46,225 nucleotides of DNA from assembly GCA_964429655.1 (NCBI GenBank), contig CAYSCZ010000020.1, forward strand, positions 1 to 46,225. The letters are read 5' to 3'. The position numbers and the translations under genes were made by a program. The DNA comes from CAYSCZ01 sp964429655. GTDB taxonomy: Bacteria; Bacteroidota; Bacteroidia; Cytophagales; Cyclobacteriaceae. Position 1 is the first letter of the stretch. Each line of letters starts with the position of its first letter. Positions 25,746 to 34,163 of this stretch are shown here, one piece after another. The notes under the pieces are model-generated. The model saw only the letters and a program-made list of their open reading frames with translations. It ran no database searches and was not told where the DNA came from.

Positions 25746-26451
25746 AAGCCCAATATTTTTTGGCATATCTTGATACGTCCATTCCAAGAATAAATTGGAT
25801 CCAGATGGTAAAGTCTTGTAAGAATGTTTTCATCACACCATTTGTTGTAAACCTTCTTGAGGATGTAATTACTGGTGATTTTATCAGTCTTAGTTTACCT
25901 ATTTTAACAAGTTCTGCGCATAAATATGCACTCTCCATTAGCTGTTTTTCAGGAAAACCTCCAATTTGTTCTAAAACAACTTTTCTACAAAAAATAGCCT
26001 GGTCGCTGTAATACCTTTTCCTGATTCTGTAACGGACCCTGTTTACCAATTGCACGAAAAGTAACGATAGGTTTTTTTTATCAAAAGCAAACTCGAAAGC
26101 TCCTCCCACCACCTGCTGTTTTTGCATTACGTCTAAAATCAGCTGATCATATCTTTTTGGTAGAGTAGTATCAGCATCCAGGAATAGTAAGATACCCCCG
26201 TTAGCTCTATGAAACCCGAAGTTCAGGGCTTGGTATTTATGACCTGAGAATTCCGGTTTTTCGAAAACTTTTAGTTTCAGGTTATTGGCAATTTCCAATG
26301 TTTTGTCTTCGCTTCCGGTGTCGATCACGATTATTTCAATTGACTTATTATTTTGCGCCCGATCAAATACAGCATTAACCGTTGGTCTCAAATATTTTTC
26401 CTCATTTAATACGGGAATTACTATCGATATAAGAATATTCCTTTTTTTCAA
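25720..26451 (-). CDS. glycosyltransferase family 2 (TIGR04283-like)
   Basis: The 243-aa product has the GT-A nucleotide-sugar motifs IVIPVLNEEKYL (10-21), VIDTGSEDKT (42-51), and the metal-binding DAD at 92-94 in FLDADTTLPKRY. The order and the short length resemble the TIGR04283 GT2 group. No membrane segment is evident, so it would be cytosolic or peripheral. The start is TTG (26449-26451). No in-frame ATG lies near it, and the family N-terminus begins exactly there. It diverges from the ABC ATPase gene with a 41-bp gap and ends within the hydrolase gene on the other strand. Confidence 0.85.
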   Translation of the reverse strand: MKKRNILISIVIPVLNEEKYLRPTVNAVFDRAQNNKSIEIIVIDTGSEDKTLEIANNLKLKVFEKPEFSGHKYQALNFGFHRANGGILLFLDADTTLPKRYDQLILDVMQKQQVVGGAFEFAFDKKNLSLLFVQLVNRVRYRIRKRYYSDQAIFCRKVVLEQIGGFPEKQLMESAYLCAELVKIGKLRLIKSPVITSSRRFTTNGVMKTFLQDFTIWIQFILGMDVSRYAKKYWAFNRSEERR

Positions 26452-26479
26452 GATATTATCGTACTTTAAATCAACCCTA

Positions 26480-26487
26480 TATATTTG
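26480..26487 (+). promoter_or_regulatory. candidate -7 box (TATATTTG) before the ABC ATPase start
   Basis: TATATTTG matches TAnnTTTG and ends 5 nt before the ATG at 26493, a position compatible with a leaderless start. A TTT at about 26465 is a weak candidate for the upstream element. Confidence 0.3.
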
Positions 26488-26492
26488 TCCGC

Positions 26493-27181
26493 ATGGGATT
26501 GATCACTTTTAGAAACATAGATAAATTCATTGACTCCAAATATCAAAGAATTTTTATTCTTAAAGACCTTAACTTTGTGGTAGATGATGGTGAATTTTTA
26601 AGCATTATGGGGCCAAGCGGCTCCGGAAAGACAACCATTCTTAATTTGATTGGGATGTTGGATAAACCGTCAGCCGGCCAGTATTTTTTTTGGACGAACC
26701 GGTCCATAAATTTAATGAACGTAAAACATCCAAAATTCATAAAGAGCACATAGGTTTTGTCTTTCAGGCTTACCACCTCATTGATGAGCTTACGGTTTAT
26801 GAAAACATTGAGACTCCATTGATATATCGTGGTGTTAAGGGCAAAGAAAGGAAAAGTATGGTCGCTGAGATGCTGGATAGGTTCAATATTGTTGCTAAAA
26901 AGGATCTCTTTCCTGAGCAACTATCCGGTGGTCAGCAGCAATTGGTTGGGATAGCAAGGGCTATTGTCGGTTCACCCAAGCTTTTACTTGCAGATGAGCC
27001 CACCGGAAACCTTCACTCCGAGCAAGGCACCCACATCATGGATCTTTTTACCAGGTTAAACAATGATGGCATGACCATAATTCAGGTAACACATTCTGAA
27101 AAAAATGCAGAATATGGGTCACGTATCATACGACTGGAAGATGGCATTATAAAAAGTGATAAAAATGAAAAGGTGACCTAA
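26493..27181 (+). pseudogene. ABC transporter ATPase (MacB/LolD-like) split by a frameshift in a T8 run
   Basis: Two overlapping frames together make one normal LolD/MacB-type ATPase. The first (26493-26753) has the Walker A GPSGSGKTT at 40-48 and ends MLDKPSAGQYFF, then turns to an unrelated tail. The second runs from about 26690 to 27181 and carries DEPVHKFNERKTSKIHK, the Q-loop GFVFQ, the signature LSGGQQQLVGIARA, Walker B LLLADEPTGNL and the switch histidine in VTHSE. The junction is a run of eight Ts (26684-26691). One extra T would give a continuous product of about 229 residues. No other lesion is seen. It may be a sequencing error, a fresh mutation or slippage. No permease gene is adjacent. 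Confidence 0.85.
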
Positions 27182-27963
27182 ATTTCTTTAAAAGACGCCA
27201 ATATACCCTTTATCAGGGCGGAGCTGAATCCGTTATGTTCCATTTCATTTAGACCTGCAATGGTACAACCTTTTGGCGTGGTTACCTTGTCGATCTCGCG
27301 CTCCGGATGGTAGTTGTGTTCTAAAATAAGTGAGGCTGCGCCTTTTGCGGTTTGAGCTGCAATTTTTTGAGCAGTTTCTGAATCAAATCCAATTTCAATG
27401 CCCCCCTGGGAGGCTGCCCTTATAAATCTGAGGGCAAAGGCAATGCCACAAGCAGCCAGGGCTGTAGAGGCATTCATTAGGTTTTCTTCCAAAAATATGA
27501 CCTCACCTGCAGGCTTGAAAATATCCTCCACAAGTTTCTGAGCGGCTTCGTTAGCTCCGTCGGAAGCTATACATGTCATGGATTGCCTTATCGCAATGGC
27601 AGTATTTGGCATTGCCCTAAATAAAACACCGCCTTTGGGGATGATCTCTCTCATCTCCTTCAGGGAAATGCCTGTGACTGTAGAGACAATAATTTTATTG
27701 TCTCGGATATTATGCTTTATTTCCCTAAGTATTTCCAGAATTTGATAAGGTTTGATCGCCAGTATGATTATATCGGCATTTTCTGTGGCCAGTAGATTAT
27801 CGGATGTAATCTGTGCCCCTCTATCAGCCAGGTATTGGATTTTCTCTAATTTTCTCCTGGTAATGATCAATTGATTTGCCGGTATTAACTTACTGTCTAG
27901 TATTCCCTCAGCTATAGAAGACCCTAAATTTCCCCCACCAATTATTGAGATTGATTTATTCAT
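27178..27963 (-). CDS. proC: pyrroline-5-carboxylate reductase
   Basis: ProC reduces pyrroline-5-carboxylate to proline with NAD(P)H in the cytosol. The 261-aa product has the Rossmann motif ISIIGGGNLGSSIAEG at the N-terminus, RAMPNTAI in the middle, and the C-terminal ProC signature TPKGCTIAGL near residue 240. The ATG at 27963 is preferred to a TTG at 27990: it gives the standard N-terminus, and a TACTTTTG promoter-like box (27988-27995) overlaps the TTG. The gene overlaps the ABC ATPase stop by 4 nt (CTAA), tail to tail, and diverges from the PIG-L gene. Confidence 0.95.
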   Translation of the reverse strand: MNKSISIIGGGNLGSSIAEGILDSKLIPANQLIITRRKLEKIQYLADRGAQITSDNLLATENADIIILAIKPYQILEILREIKHNIRDNKIIVSTVTGISLKEMREIIPKGGVLFRAMPNTAIAIRQSMTCIASDGANEAAQKLVEDIFKPAGEVIFLEENLMNASTALAACGIAFALRFIRAASQGGIEIGFDSETAQKIAAQTAKGAASLILEHNYHPEREIDKVTTPKGCTIAGLNEMEHNGFSSALIKGILASFKEI

Positions 27964-27987
27964 GTTATGAAATTTTGGTACGAGCTT

Positions 27988-27995
27988 CAAAAGTA
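27988..27995 (-). promoter_or_regulatory. candidate -7 promoter box (TACTTTTG) for proC
   Basis: TACTTTTG on the minus strand matches TAnnTTTG and ends 24 nt before the preferred proC ATG at 27963. Its location on the TTG at 27990 argues against that upstream start. No clear -33 TTTG is seen. Confidence 0.4.
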
Positions 27996-28264
27996 GATAT
28001 TTGTAATAATCTTGGTTGTGATTTTGTTACCTTATCATTATTCCCTCGTAAAATAATATTGATCCAAAATTGAATTTATAACTATTTATTCAACTGATCA
28101 CCTTCTAAAATTTCTGGATTGTTATCCATAGTAATGATCTGATTTTTATGAAAGTTTATGTTTGATTAAGTTCACCAACTAAACCAATTTATTGTGATTT
28201 GAAAAGTTCATCTATAATAACTTTCAATTTCAATACCCGTTAACCAATTTCATAATTGCTCAGC

Positions 28265-30781
28265 ATGTTTAAAAGGATCATTTATTTTATAATATTCTCT
28301 TCTTACCTTTCTTTTTTTGGAAATCTTTCAAATGGCCAAAAGCCACAGGAGTACCATACAGGTGATATCATTCAAATGCTTCGAAAGTTAAATGTATTAG
28401 GGTCGGTCTTATATGTGGCAGCCCACCCTGATGATGAAAACACAAGACTGATCGCTTATATGGCCAACGGAGCATTACTTAACACCGCTTATTTATCTGC
28501 AACCCGTGGTGATGGTGGCCAAAACCTGATTGGTCCCGAGATTCGTGAGCAATTGGGTATTATCAGGACGCAGGAACTATTAGCGGCCCGCAGGTTAGAT
28601 GGAGGTAGTCAATTTTTCAGCAGGGCTAATGATTTTGGTTATTCTAAAACACCAGATGAAACCTTTAATATATGGGACAAAGAAAAAGTGTTGGCAGACT
28701 TTGTTTGGACAATACGCAATTTCAGGCCGGATATTATCATTACCAGATTCAGTCTGGAGCCGGGTTATACCCACGGACATCACACGGCATCAGCTATATT
28801 GGCTAAAGAAGCATTTGCGCTGGCCGGCGATCCTTCCTATCGCCCTAATCAATTGAAACATGTTGAACCATGGAAACCGAAGAAAATATTTTGGAATACA
28901 AGTCAATGGTTCTATCGTCTCCGGGACATTAATTTTGAAACAAAAGGTCTCAATAGGTTAAATGTTGGTTCTTTTAATCATTATCTTGGTAAGTCATACA
29001 CTGAATTAGCCGCCGAAAGCAGAAGCATGCACAAAAGCCAGGGGTTTGGTGCAACCGGGAGCCGGGGTGAAGAGGTTGAGTATTTTGTTCAGTGGGAAGG
29101 AAAAGATACCCGGGATGTGATAGGAGGAATTGATTTTACCTGGGGTCGTATTGATGGTGGCGATAAAGTTGGATTCCACATTGATAATGCCATCATGAAT
29201 TTTGATCCTGATAGACCTTATGGCATTGTTGCTGATTTGGTCAAGGCCAGAAAAGAATTGCTGAAATTGAAGGATCAATACTGGAAAGATATCAAACTCC
29301 TGGAGATCAGTAAATTAATAGCAGCGGTTACGGGTCTTTACCTCGAAGTAAAATCCGATGACTATGCCTACACTGCCGGGGATTCTCTAAAAATAAGCAT
29401 TGAAGCCATCAACAGGTCACCTATTGATATTGGGTTAGAGACATTTACGGTAGATCAGCTTTATGAACGGGAAGAACTAAACCAATCCCTTGAGAATAAC
29501 ACCGCTTTTAATTCGGATAAAGCTTATGTACTGCCTGAGGATATCGATATATCCCAACCTTACTGGTTGAATGAGCAGGCAACATCGGCAATGTATTATG
29601 TGGATGACTTACTACAAATAGGAAAACCTGAGAATGACCCACCTCTTTCTGCGACTTTTACTATTTCTGTTGATGAAGAAATGATTGATTATACTAAACC
29701 GATAATTTTCAAACGAAATGATCCGGTGAAAGGGGAGGTATACAGGCCTCTTGCAATTACCCCGCCAGTTATGGTTGATATAATAGAAGATGTAATTGTA
29801 TTTGATGGGAACTCGGAAAAGACTATAAATGTGCGTGTGGTGGCAGGAAAAGATAATGTAAATGGAAGTGTATTTTTGGAATTACCCGTTGGATGGCAAT
29901 CTGAGCCCACCAGTTTCGATTATTCCATCGACTCTAAAGGAGCTGAACAGCGGTTTAAATTTGATCTAATCGCACCTAAGTCCCAGCAAGTGAGTGAAAT
30001 TACAGCAAAACTCAAGTTCCGGGGCAATGCATATGATCAAGGATTGGTAAATATCGAATATGATCATATACAGGATCAGGCACTCTTTCCGAAAGCCATT
30101 GTTAAGGTCGTAAAAATAGATTTGGAGAAAAGAGGCGAACACATTGGGTATATCATGGGTGCCGGCGATAAAATACCGGAAAGTTTGCGTCAAATAGGTT
30201 ATGAAGTTGATTTGCTTACAGAAGAATCCATAAACGGGAAAGCCTTAAATAATTATGACGCCATCATTTTGGGGATCAGAGCTTTAAATACTGAGGGTTG
30301 GCTGGAATTTAAGAAGGAACCATTAATGGATTATGTTGAACAAGGAGGAAATCTTATTGTACAGTACAGTACAAGCTATCGGCTAAAGGTTGAGAATTTC
30401 AGTCCGTATGAATTTAAAATTTCCAGGGATCGTGTCACAGTAGAAGAAGCTGAGGTGAGGTTCCTGGCACCTGACCATCACGTTTTAAATACGCCAAATA
30501 AGATTACTGATAAAGATTTTGAGGGATGGGTCCAGGAACGTGGGCTTTACTTTTCAGATGAGTGGTCAGAACAGTTTAAGCCGGTTTTATCCAGCAATGA
30601 TCCCGGGGAAGATCCTAAGAATGGCGGATTGTTGATTGCCAAACACGGAGCAGGATATTTCATTTATACTGGATATTCCTGGTTTAGACAGCTTCCTGCC
30701 GGTGTACCCGGCGCGTATAGAATTTTTACAAATCTCATCTCTGTTGGTTTGGATGAAGAAACAACTTCAAAATCACAATAA
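28265..30781 (+). CDS. large PIG-L family deacetylase (exported)
   Basis: The 838-aa protein has a signal peptide (about 1-25, ending LSNGQ; the ATG at 28265 is used rather than a TTG at 28256). Its N-terminal domain is of the PIG-L/LmbE class, zinc-dependent N-acetylglucosaminyl deacetylases. The metal motif AHPDDE is at 53-58, and the second motif HGHH (170-173) supplies another ligand. The rest (about 320-838) contains a region of beta-sandwich character, as in exported NEW3-like domains, and a Rossmann-like segment (YDAIILGIRALNTEG, GGNLIVQYSTSYR) near 665-720. Similar multi-domain PIG-L proteins are common in Bacteroidota; the substrate is unknown. A 42-aa gene follows directly after its stop. 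Confidence 0.9.
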   Translation: MFKRIIYFIIFSSYLSFFGNLSNGQKPQEYHTGDIIQMLRKLNVLGSVLYVAAHPDDENTRLIAYMANGALLNTAYLSATRGDGGQNLIGPEIREQLGIIRTQELLAARRLDGGSQFFSRANDFGYSKTPDETFNIWDKEKVLADFVWTIRNFRPDIIITRFSLEPGYTHGHHTASAILAKEAFALAGDPSYRPNQLKHVEPWKPKKIFWNTSQWFYRLRDINFETKGLNRLNVGSFNHYLGKSYTELAAESRSMHKSQGFGATGSRGEEVEYFVQWEGKDTRDVIGGIDFTWGRIDGGDKVGFHIDNAIMNFDPDRPYGIVADLVKARKELLKLKDQYWKDIKLLEISKLIAAVTGLYLEVKSDDYAYTAGDSLKISIEAINRSPIDIGLETFTVDQLYEREELNQSLENNTAFNSDKAYVLPEDIDISQPYWLNEQATSAMYYVDDLLQIGKPENDPPLSATFTISVDEEMIDYTKPIIFKRNDPVKGEVYRPLAITPPVMVDIIEDVIVFDGNSEKTINVRVVAGKDNVNGSVFLELPVGWQSEPTSFDYSIDSKGAEQRFKFDLIAPKSQQVSEITAKLKFRGNAYDQGLVNIEYDHIQDQALFPKAIVKVVKIDLEKRGEHIGYIMGAGDKIPESLRQIGYEVDLLTEESINGKALNNYDAIILGIRALNTEGWLEFKKEPLMDYVEQGGNLIVQYSTSYRLKVENFSPYEFKISRDRVTVEEAEVRFLAPDHHVLNTPNKITDKDFEGWVQERGLYFSDEWSEQFKPVLSSNDPGEDPKNGGLLIAKHGAGYFIYTGYSWFRQLPAGVPGAYRIFTNLISVGLDEETTSKSQ

Positions 30782-30910
30782 ATGACTTCAGGGCCAGACG
30801 AGCAGAAGCCACCACATTTCAAGTCCTGGAAGCAGGTTTACATTTATGTTTTAATTACTCTTGGGGTTGTGATTTTTCTTCTTTATTTATTTAGCATTTC
30901 TTTTAGATGA
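30782..30910 (+). CDS. 42-aa single-pass membrane peptide
   Basis: A short open frame begins on the base after the PIG-L stop and ends with TGA at 30908-30910. The product has a hydrophilic N-terminus (MTSGPDEQKPPHFKSWKQ) and one hydrophobic segment (about 19-40: VYIYVLITLGVVIFLLYLF). The TGA overlaps the symporter ATG (ATGA, 30907-30910), the classic arrangement for translational coupling. The frame fills the gap exactly between two coupled genes, and the hydrophobic profile is not expected of random DNA. It may be an accessory subunit of the symporter, which is inference from position. Confidence 0.75.
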   Translation: MTSGPDEQKPPHFKSWKQVYIYVLITLGVVIFLLYLFSISFR

Positions 30911-32610
30911 GCACAATTGATCTAATCATCCTTTTCGGTACATTAGCTTTTATTGTATCTTTCGGAGTATGGAAGACACGGGGTAAACAGAATATACAGG
31001 GTTATTTTTTAGCCAATAAAAGTATGGGATGGAGCACCATCGGATTGTCTGTTATGGCTACCCAGGCCAGTGCGATTACTTTTATTTCCACACCCGGCCA
31101 GGCTTATGAAAGCGGAATGTCTTTTTTACAAAACTACCTGGGTATGCCTATTGCCCTGATCATAGTATCTGCTTTTTTCATTCCCATTTATTACAAGCTG
31201 AATGTTTATACTGCCTATGAATTTCTGGAATCCAGGTTCGATATCAAGACCAGGTTTTTAGGCGCATTTTTATTTCTTGTCCAGCGGGGGCTGGCAGCCG
31301 GTATTACCATATATGCTCCGGCCATTATTGTGTCAACCATTCTTGGATGGAACCTTACATTGACCATCTTATTAGTAGGAGTTCTGGTGATAATCTACAC
31401 AGTTTCCGGTGGAACAAAAGCAGTAAGTATCACTCAGAAGCAGCAAATGATGGTGATCATGGGTGGTATGGTAGTGGCGTTTATTATTGTTATAAATTAT
31501 ATTTCAGAATATGCGTCATTTACTGAGTCTTTAAGCATTGCCGGATATTTAGGGAAGTTGAATACAGTAGATTTTGATTTTAGTTTTGAAAAGCGTTATA
31601 CCATTTGGTCCGGAATTGCGGGTGGTCTGATATTACAACTGTCTTATTTTGGTACTGACCAATCACAAGTACAGCGATACATCGGTGGTAAAAATACTAT
31701 CCAAAGTAAGATGGGCATGATGTTTAATGCTATGCTGAAGATCCCCATGCAATTTTTTATATTGCTTGTTGGAGTATTCGTTTATATATTCTATATTTTT
31801 TATCAACCTCCCGTCCATTTTAAAGAAAAATCTTTGGAAATAGTGGCTTCATCGGATCAATCGACAAAGCTTAAAGATTACCGGGATGAGTACGCTTACC
31901 TGACGCAACAGCGCAAAGAAATTGCGCAATCATTTGTTTCATCTATCAGAAAAAAAGATGCTCAGGGTATAGAAAGTTATTCAAAAGCATTAAATGAAGT
32001 GGAACAGAAAGGTATCCAGACCAGGGCTAAGGTTAAAGATTTAATCACCGATGTTGACCCCACTATTGAAACTAAAGATGCAGATTTTGTTTTTCTAACG
32101 TTCATCCTTGACTATTTACCTGTAGGATTGATAGGATTACTTATAGCCGTGATATTTTCTGCAGCCATGTCTTCCATTTCCTCCGAAGTAAATGCGCTGG
32201 CCTCCACTACTGTCGTGGATTTTTATCAACGCTTCTTTAATAATCATGCATCTGATCAACATTATGTAATCATTTCAAGGGTTCTTACTGGTCTGTGGGG
32301 GGTGGTGGCCATATCATTTGCTTTATTGGCAAAGAATTCAGAGAATCTTATTGAAGCCGTCAATATCATTGGCTCGCTGTTTTACGGTACCATACTGGGT
32401 ATTTTTTTAACAGCTTTTTTCTTTAAATCCATTAAAGGCAATGCCGTATTTTGGGGCGCATTGATCGCTGAGTTTGTGGTAATTATTTGTCACTTCTTAA
32501 CGACGACAGGAGTGATAGAATTGGGATACTTATGGTACAATGCCATTGGATGTTTTTTGACAATTTTACTAGGTGGGATATTTCAGGGTATTATAAAAAT
32601 AAAGAGCTAA
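30907..32610 (+). CDS. sodium:solute symporter (SSS family)
   Basis: A polytopic inner-membrane protein (567 aa) of the SSS family, which couples Na+ entry to uptake of a sugar, amino acid or organic acid. The N-terminal FFLANKS-like segment (GYFLANKSMGWSTIGLSVMATQ), the YELLESRF-type motif (YEFLESRF), ISGGTKAV-type (VSGGTKAV) and SYFGTDQSQVQRYI are typical. A hydrophilic loop at about 300-385 separates helices. Later AVIFSAAMSSISSEVNALAS matches the conserved Na+-site helix. The substrate is unknown; being behind a PIG-L deacetylase, an acetylated or deacetylated amino sugar is a reasonable guess. It overlaps the 42-aa gene by 4 nt. Confidence 0.92.
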   Translation: MSTIDLIILFGTLAFIVSFGVWKTRGKQNIQGYFLANKSMGWSTIGLSVMATQASAITFISTPGQAYESGMSFLQNYLGMPIALIIVSAFFIPIYYKLNVYTAYEFLESRFDIKTRFLGAFLFLVQRGLAAGITIYAPAIIVSTILGWNLTLTILLVGVLVIIYTVSGGTKAVSITQKQQMMVIMGGMVVAFIIVINYISEYASFTESLSIAGYLGKLNTVDFDFSFEKRYTIWSGIAGGLILQLSYFGTDQSQVQRYIGGKNTIQSKMGMMFNAMLKIPMQFFILLVGVFVYIFYIFYQPPVHFKEKSLEIVASSDQSTKLKDYRDEYAYLTQQRKEIAQSFVSSIRKKDAQGIESYSKALNEVEQKGIQTRAKVKDLITDVDPTIETKDADFVFLTFILDYLPVGLIGLLIAVIFSAAMSSISSEVNALASTTVVDFYQRFFNNHASDQHYVIISRVLTGLWGVVAISFALLAKNSENLIEAVNIIGSLFYGTILGIFLTAFFFKSIKGNAVFWGALIAEFVVIICHFLTTTGVIELGYLWYNAIGCFLTILLGGIFQGIIKIKS

Positions 32611-32628
32611 CCGGATGGGATAGCTCTT
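32592..32628 (-). terminator. probable terminator after the DUF2911 gene
   Basis: AAGAGCTA (32602-32609) pairs perfectly with TAGCTCTT (32621-32628) around an 11-nt loop. On the minus strand the stem is followed by TTATTTTTATAA. It lies 23 bp after the stop of the DUF2911 gene and overlaps the end of the symporter gene on the plus strand. Confidence 0.55.
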
Positions 32629-32651
32629 CAATTCTTAAAAAGAACTTCGAC

Positions 32652-33500
32652 TTATTTTGATTTCCATTCAGCTATTGAAGCTTCATTTAGTCTTATGTAA
32701 TCATCATTATTGGCTTCCTTGGCTTTTTTCATACTCTGCTCAGCAGCAGCAATGGCCTTTTTGTAATCCTTTTTCTCAGCCAGTATCAGTGCTTGGGTTC
32801 TGATCATCCAGAACGCATTAGGGTTGATTTCAATAGCTTTATTCACCCAGTCAAGTGCCTGGTCCGGGTCTTTGTCTTCATTGAAGTAATATGATCCTGC
32901 CTGATAATAAGCGTTAGCAAGGCTCATCTCAGGGTTTTCTTTAAACCTGCTTATGCTCGCCATAACCTTTTCATCGGTGTAAACTTCCAGGGGAAGGCTC
33001 AACATGGTGTTCGCCCATTTTATGTCGATGGTAGCTGAGCTATTTCTCAGGTTGTTCACGTTGATGGTGAAAGATTCCACCATGTCGTTTAGCGACTCTG
33101 AAGATACTGTCATCTGAGCCACAGGGTCTTTTTCTAAATAACTTGGCCAGCTTCCACTTTCATAATTGAATAGCATCACTTCCCATTCTTTTTTACCTGG
33201 CTTGGTAAGTATAGCATATGATCCTGCAGGAAGTTCTTTACCTCCCAGTTTTACTTTATCATTGAAAGATATTTTTGTGGCAGCGTTTGCCCCTGTTCGC
33301 CATACCTGATCATAAGGCAGCAACCCGCCAAAGATTTCCCGGCCTTTCACTCCGGGCCTTGAATATTCTACTTCAACTTGTGTCAAACCAACCGTCTGGG
33401 TTAATTTTGATGCCGGACTAGGTGCAGGGGTCTGAATTTGTGCCTGAACCGTCACACATAATAGTGCGATTAATGTTGTTAATATTATGGTTTTGCGCAT
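32652..33500 (-). CDS. DUF2911 protein with C-terminal TPR-like helices
   Basis: The 282-aa exported protein has a signal peptide (about 1-20, ending VQAQ). Residues about 30-175 form a DUF2911 domain, recognised from VEVEYSRPGVKGREIFGGLLPYDQVWRTGANAATKISF and LPAGSYAILTKPG. The C-terminal 100 residues are helical and TPR-like (NAYYQAGSYYFNEDKDPDQALDWVNKAIEINP). Such proteins are widespread in Bacteroidota and have no established role. The gene diverges from the mpg gene and is followed by a likely terminator. It appears to be transcribed alone. Confidence 0.88.
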   Translation of the reverse strand: MRKTIILTTLIALLCVTVQAQIQTPAPSPASKLTQTVGLTQVEVEYSRPGVKGREIFGGLLPYDQVWRTGANAATKISFNDKVKLGGKELPAGSYAILTKPGKKEWEVMLFNYESGSWPSYLEKDPVAQMTVSSESLNDMVESFTINVNNLRNSSATIDIKWANTMLSLPLEVYTDEKVMASISRFKENPEMSLANAYYQAGSYYFNEDKDPDQALDWVNKAIEINPNAFWMIRTQALILAEKKDYKKAIAAAEQSMKKAKEANNDDYIRLNEASIAEWKSK

Positions 33501-33545
33501 GATAATAGGGTTTTTGTTTCTACAAAATTGCTCAAATTAAATTAA

Positions 33546-34163
33546 ATGAACCAACTCAATATATTAGATAAGTCGTTTTACTTACATCAGGATTGTGTGA
33601 CCGTGGCCAAAGCGCTCATTGGTAAAAATCTGTTTTCAAATATTGAGGGTGTGTTGACAGCCGGGAAAATCGTTGAAACAGAAGCTTATTGCGGGGAAAA
33701 AGATAAAGCCTCTCATGCTTACGGCGGTAGAAGGACAACAAGGACAGAGATTATGTACCAGGAGGGTGGTGTTGCTTATGTCTATTTGATCTATGGAATA
33801 TATCACCTTTTTAATGTTGTCACCAATGCTCAAGATACACCGCATGCAGTTTTGGTTAGAGCATTAGAACCTTTTACGGGAATAGAAACCATGATGCGGC
33901 GACGCAGATCGAACGAAATTAAAAAAAATTTAACCGGTGGTCCGGGATTGTTAACCCAGGCACTAGGTATTAAAAGATCCCATTCCGGAACTTCTTTATT
34001 AGGTGACCAATTGTGGATAGAAAACGGTGATGAAGTGGTAACTGATGGCCAGATAGAATCAGACAGACGAGTGGGTGTGGATTATGCTGAGGAATATTTC
34101 GATTATCCATGGCGTTTTTTTCTTAAAGAAAACAAGTGGGTGAGCAAAAAGAAGTTGCCTTAG
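33546..34163 (+). CDS. mpg: 3-methyladenine DNA glycosylase (AAG/MPG family)
   Basis: This 205-aa enzyme is a monofunctional base-excision glycosylase of the AAG/MPG type, which removes alkylated purines. The catalytic Glu lies in GKIVETEAYCGEKDKASHAYGG, which also contains conserved nucleotide-flipping residues. GGVAYVYLIYGIYHLFNVVT and HAVLVRALEP match the family, as does NLTGGPGLLTQALGI. The length is typical. It converges on the PAP2 gene and shares a 4-nt TTAG overlap (34160-34163) in which both stops are nested. There is no obvious repair operon nearby. Confidence 0.94.
   Translation: MNQLNILDKSFYLHQDCVTVAKALIGKNLFSNIEGVLTAGKIVETEAYCGEKDKASHAYGGRRTTRTEIMYQEGGVAYVYLIYGIYHLFNVVTNAQDTPHAVLVRALEPFTGIETMMRRRRSNEIKKNLTGGPGLLTQALGIKRSHSGTSLLGDQLWIENGDEVVTDGQIESDRRVGVDYAEEYFDYPWRFFLKENKWVSKKKLP

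Noticed and set aside
27964..28264. Possible regulatory RNA or riboswitch in the proC/PIG-L spacer
   Set aside because: Beyond the proC -7 box and a TATGTTTG box at 28157-28164, no stable structure or known motif was seen.
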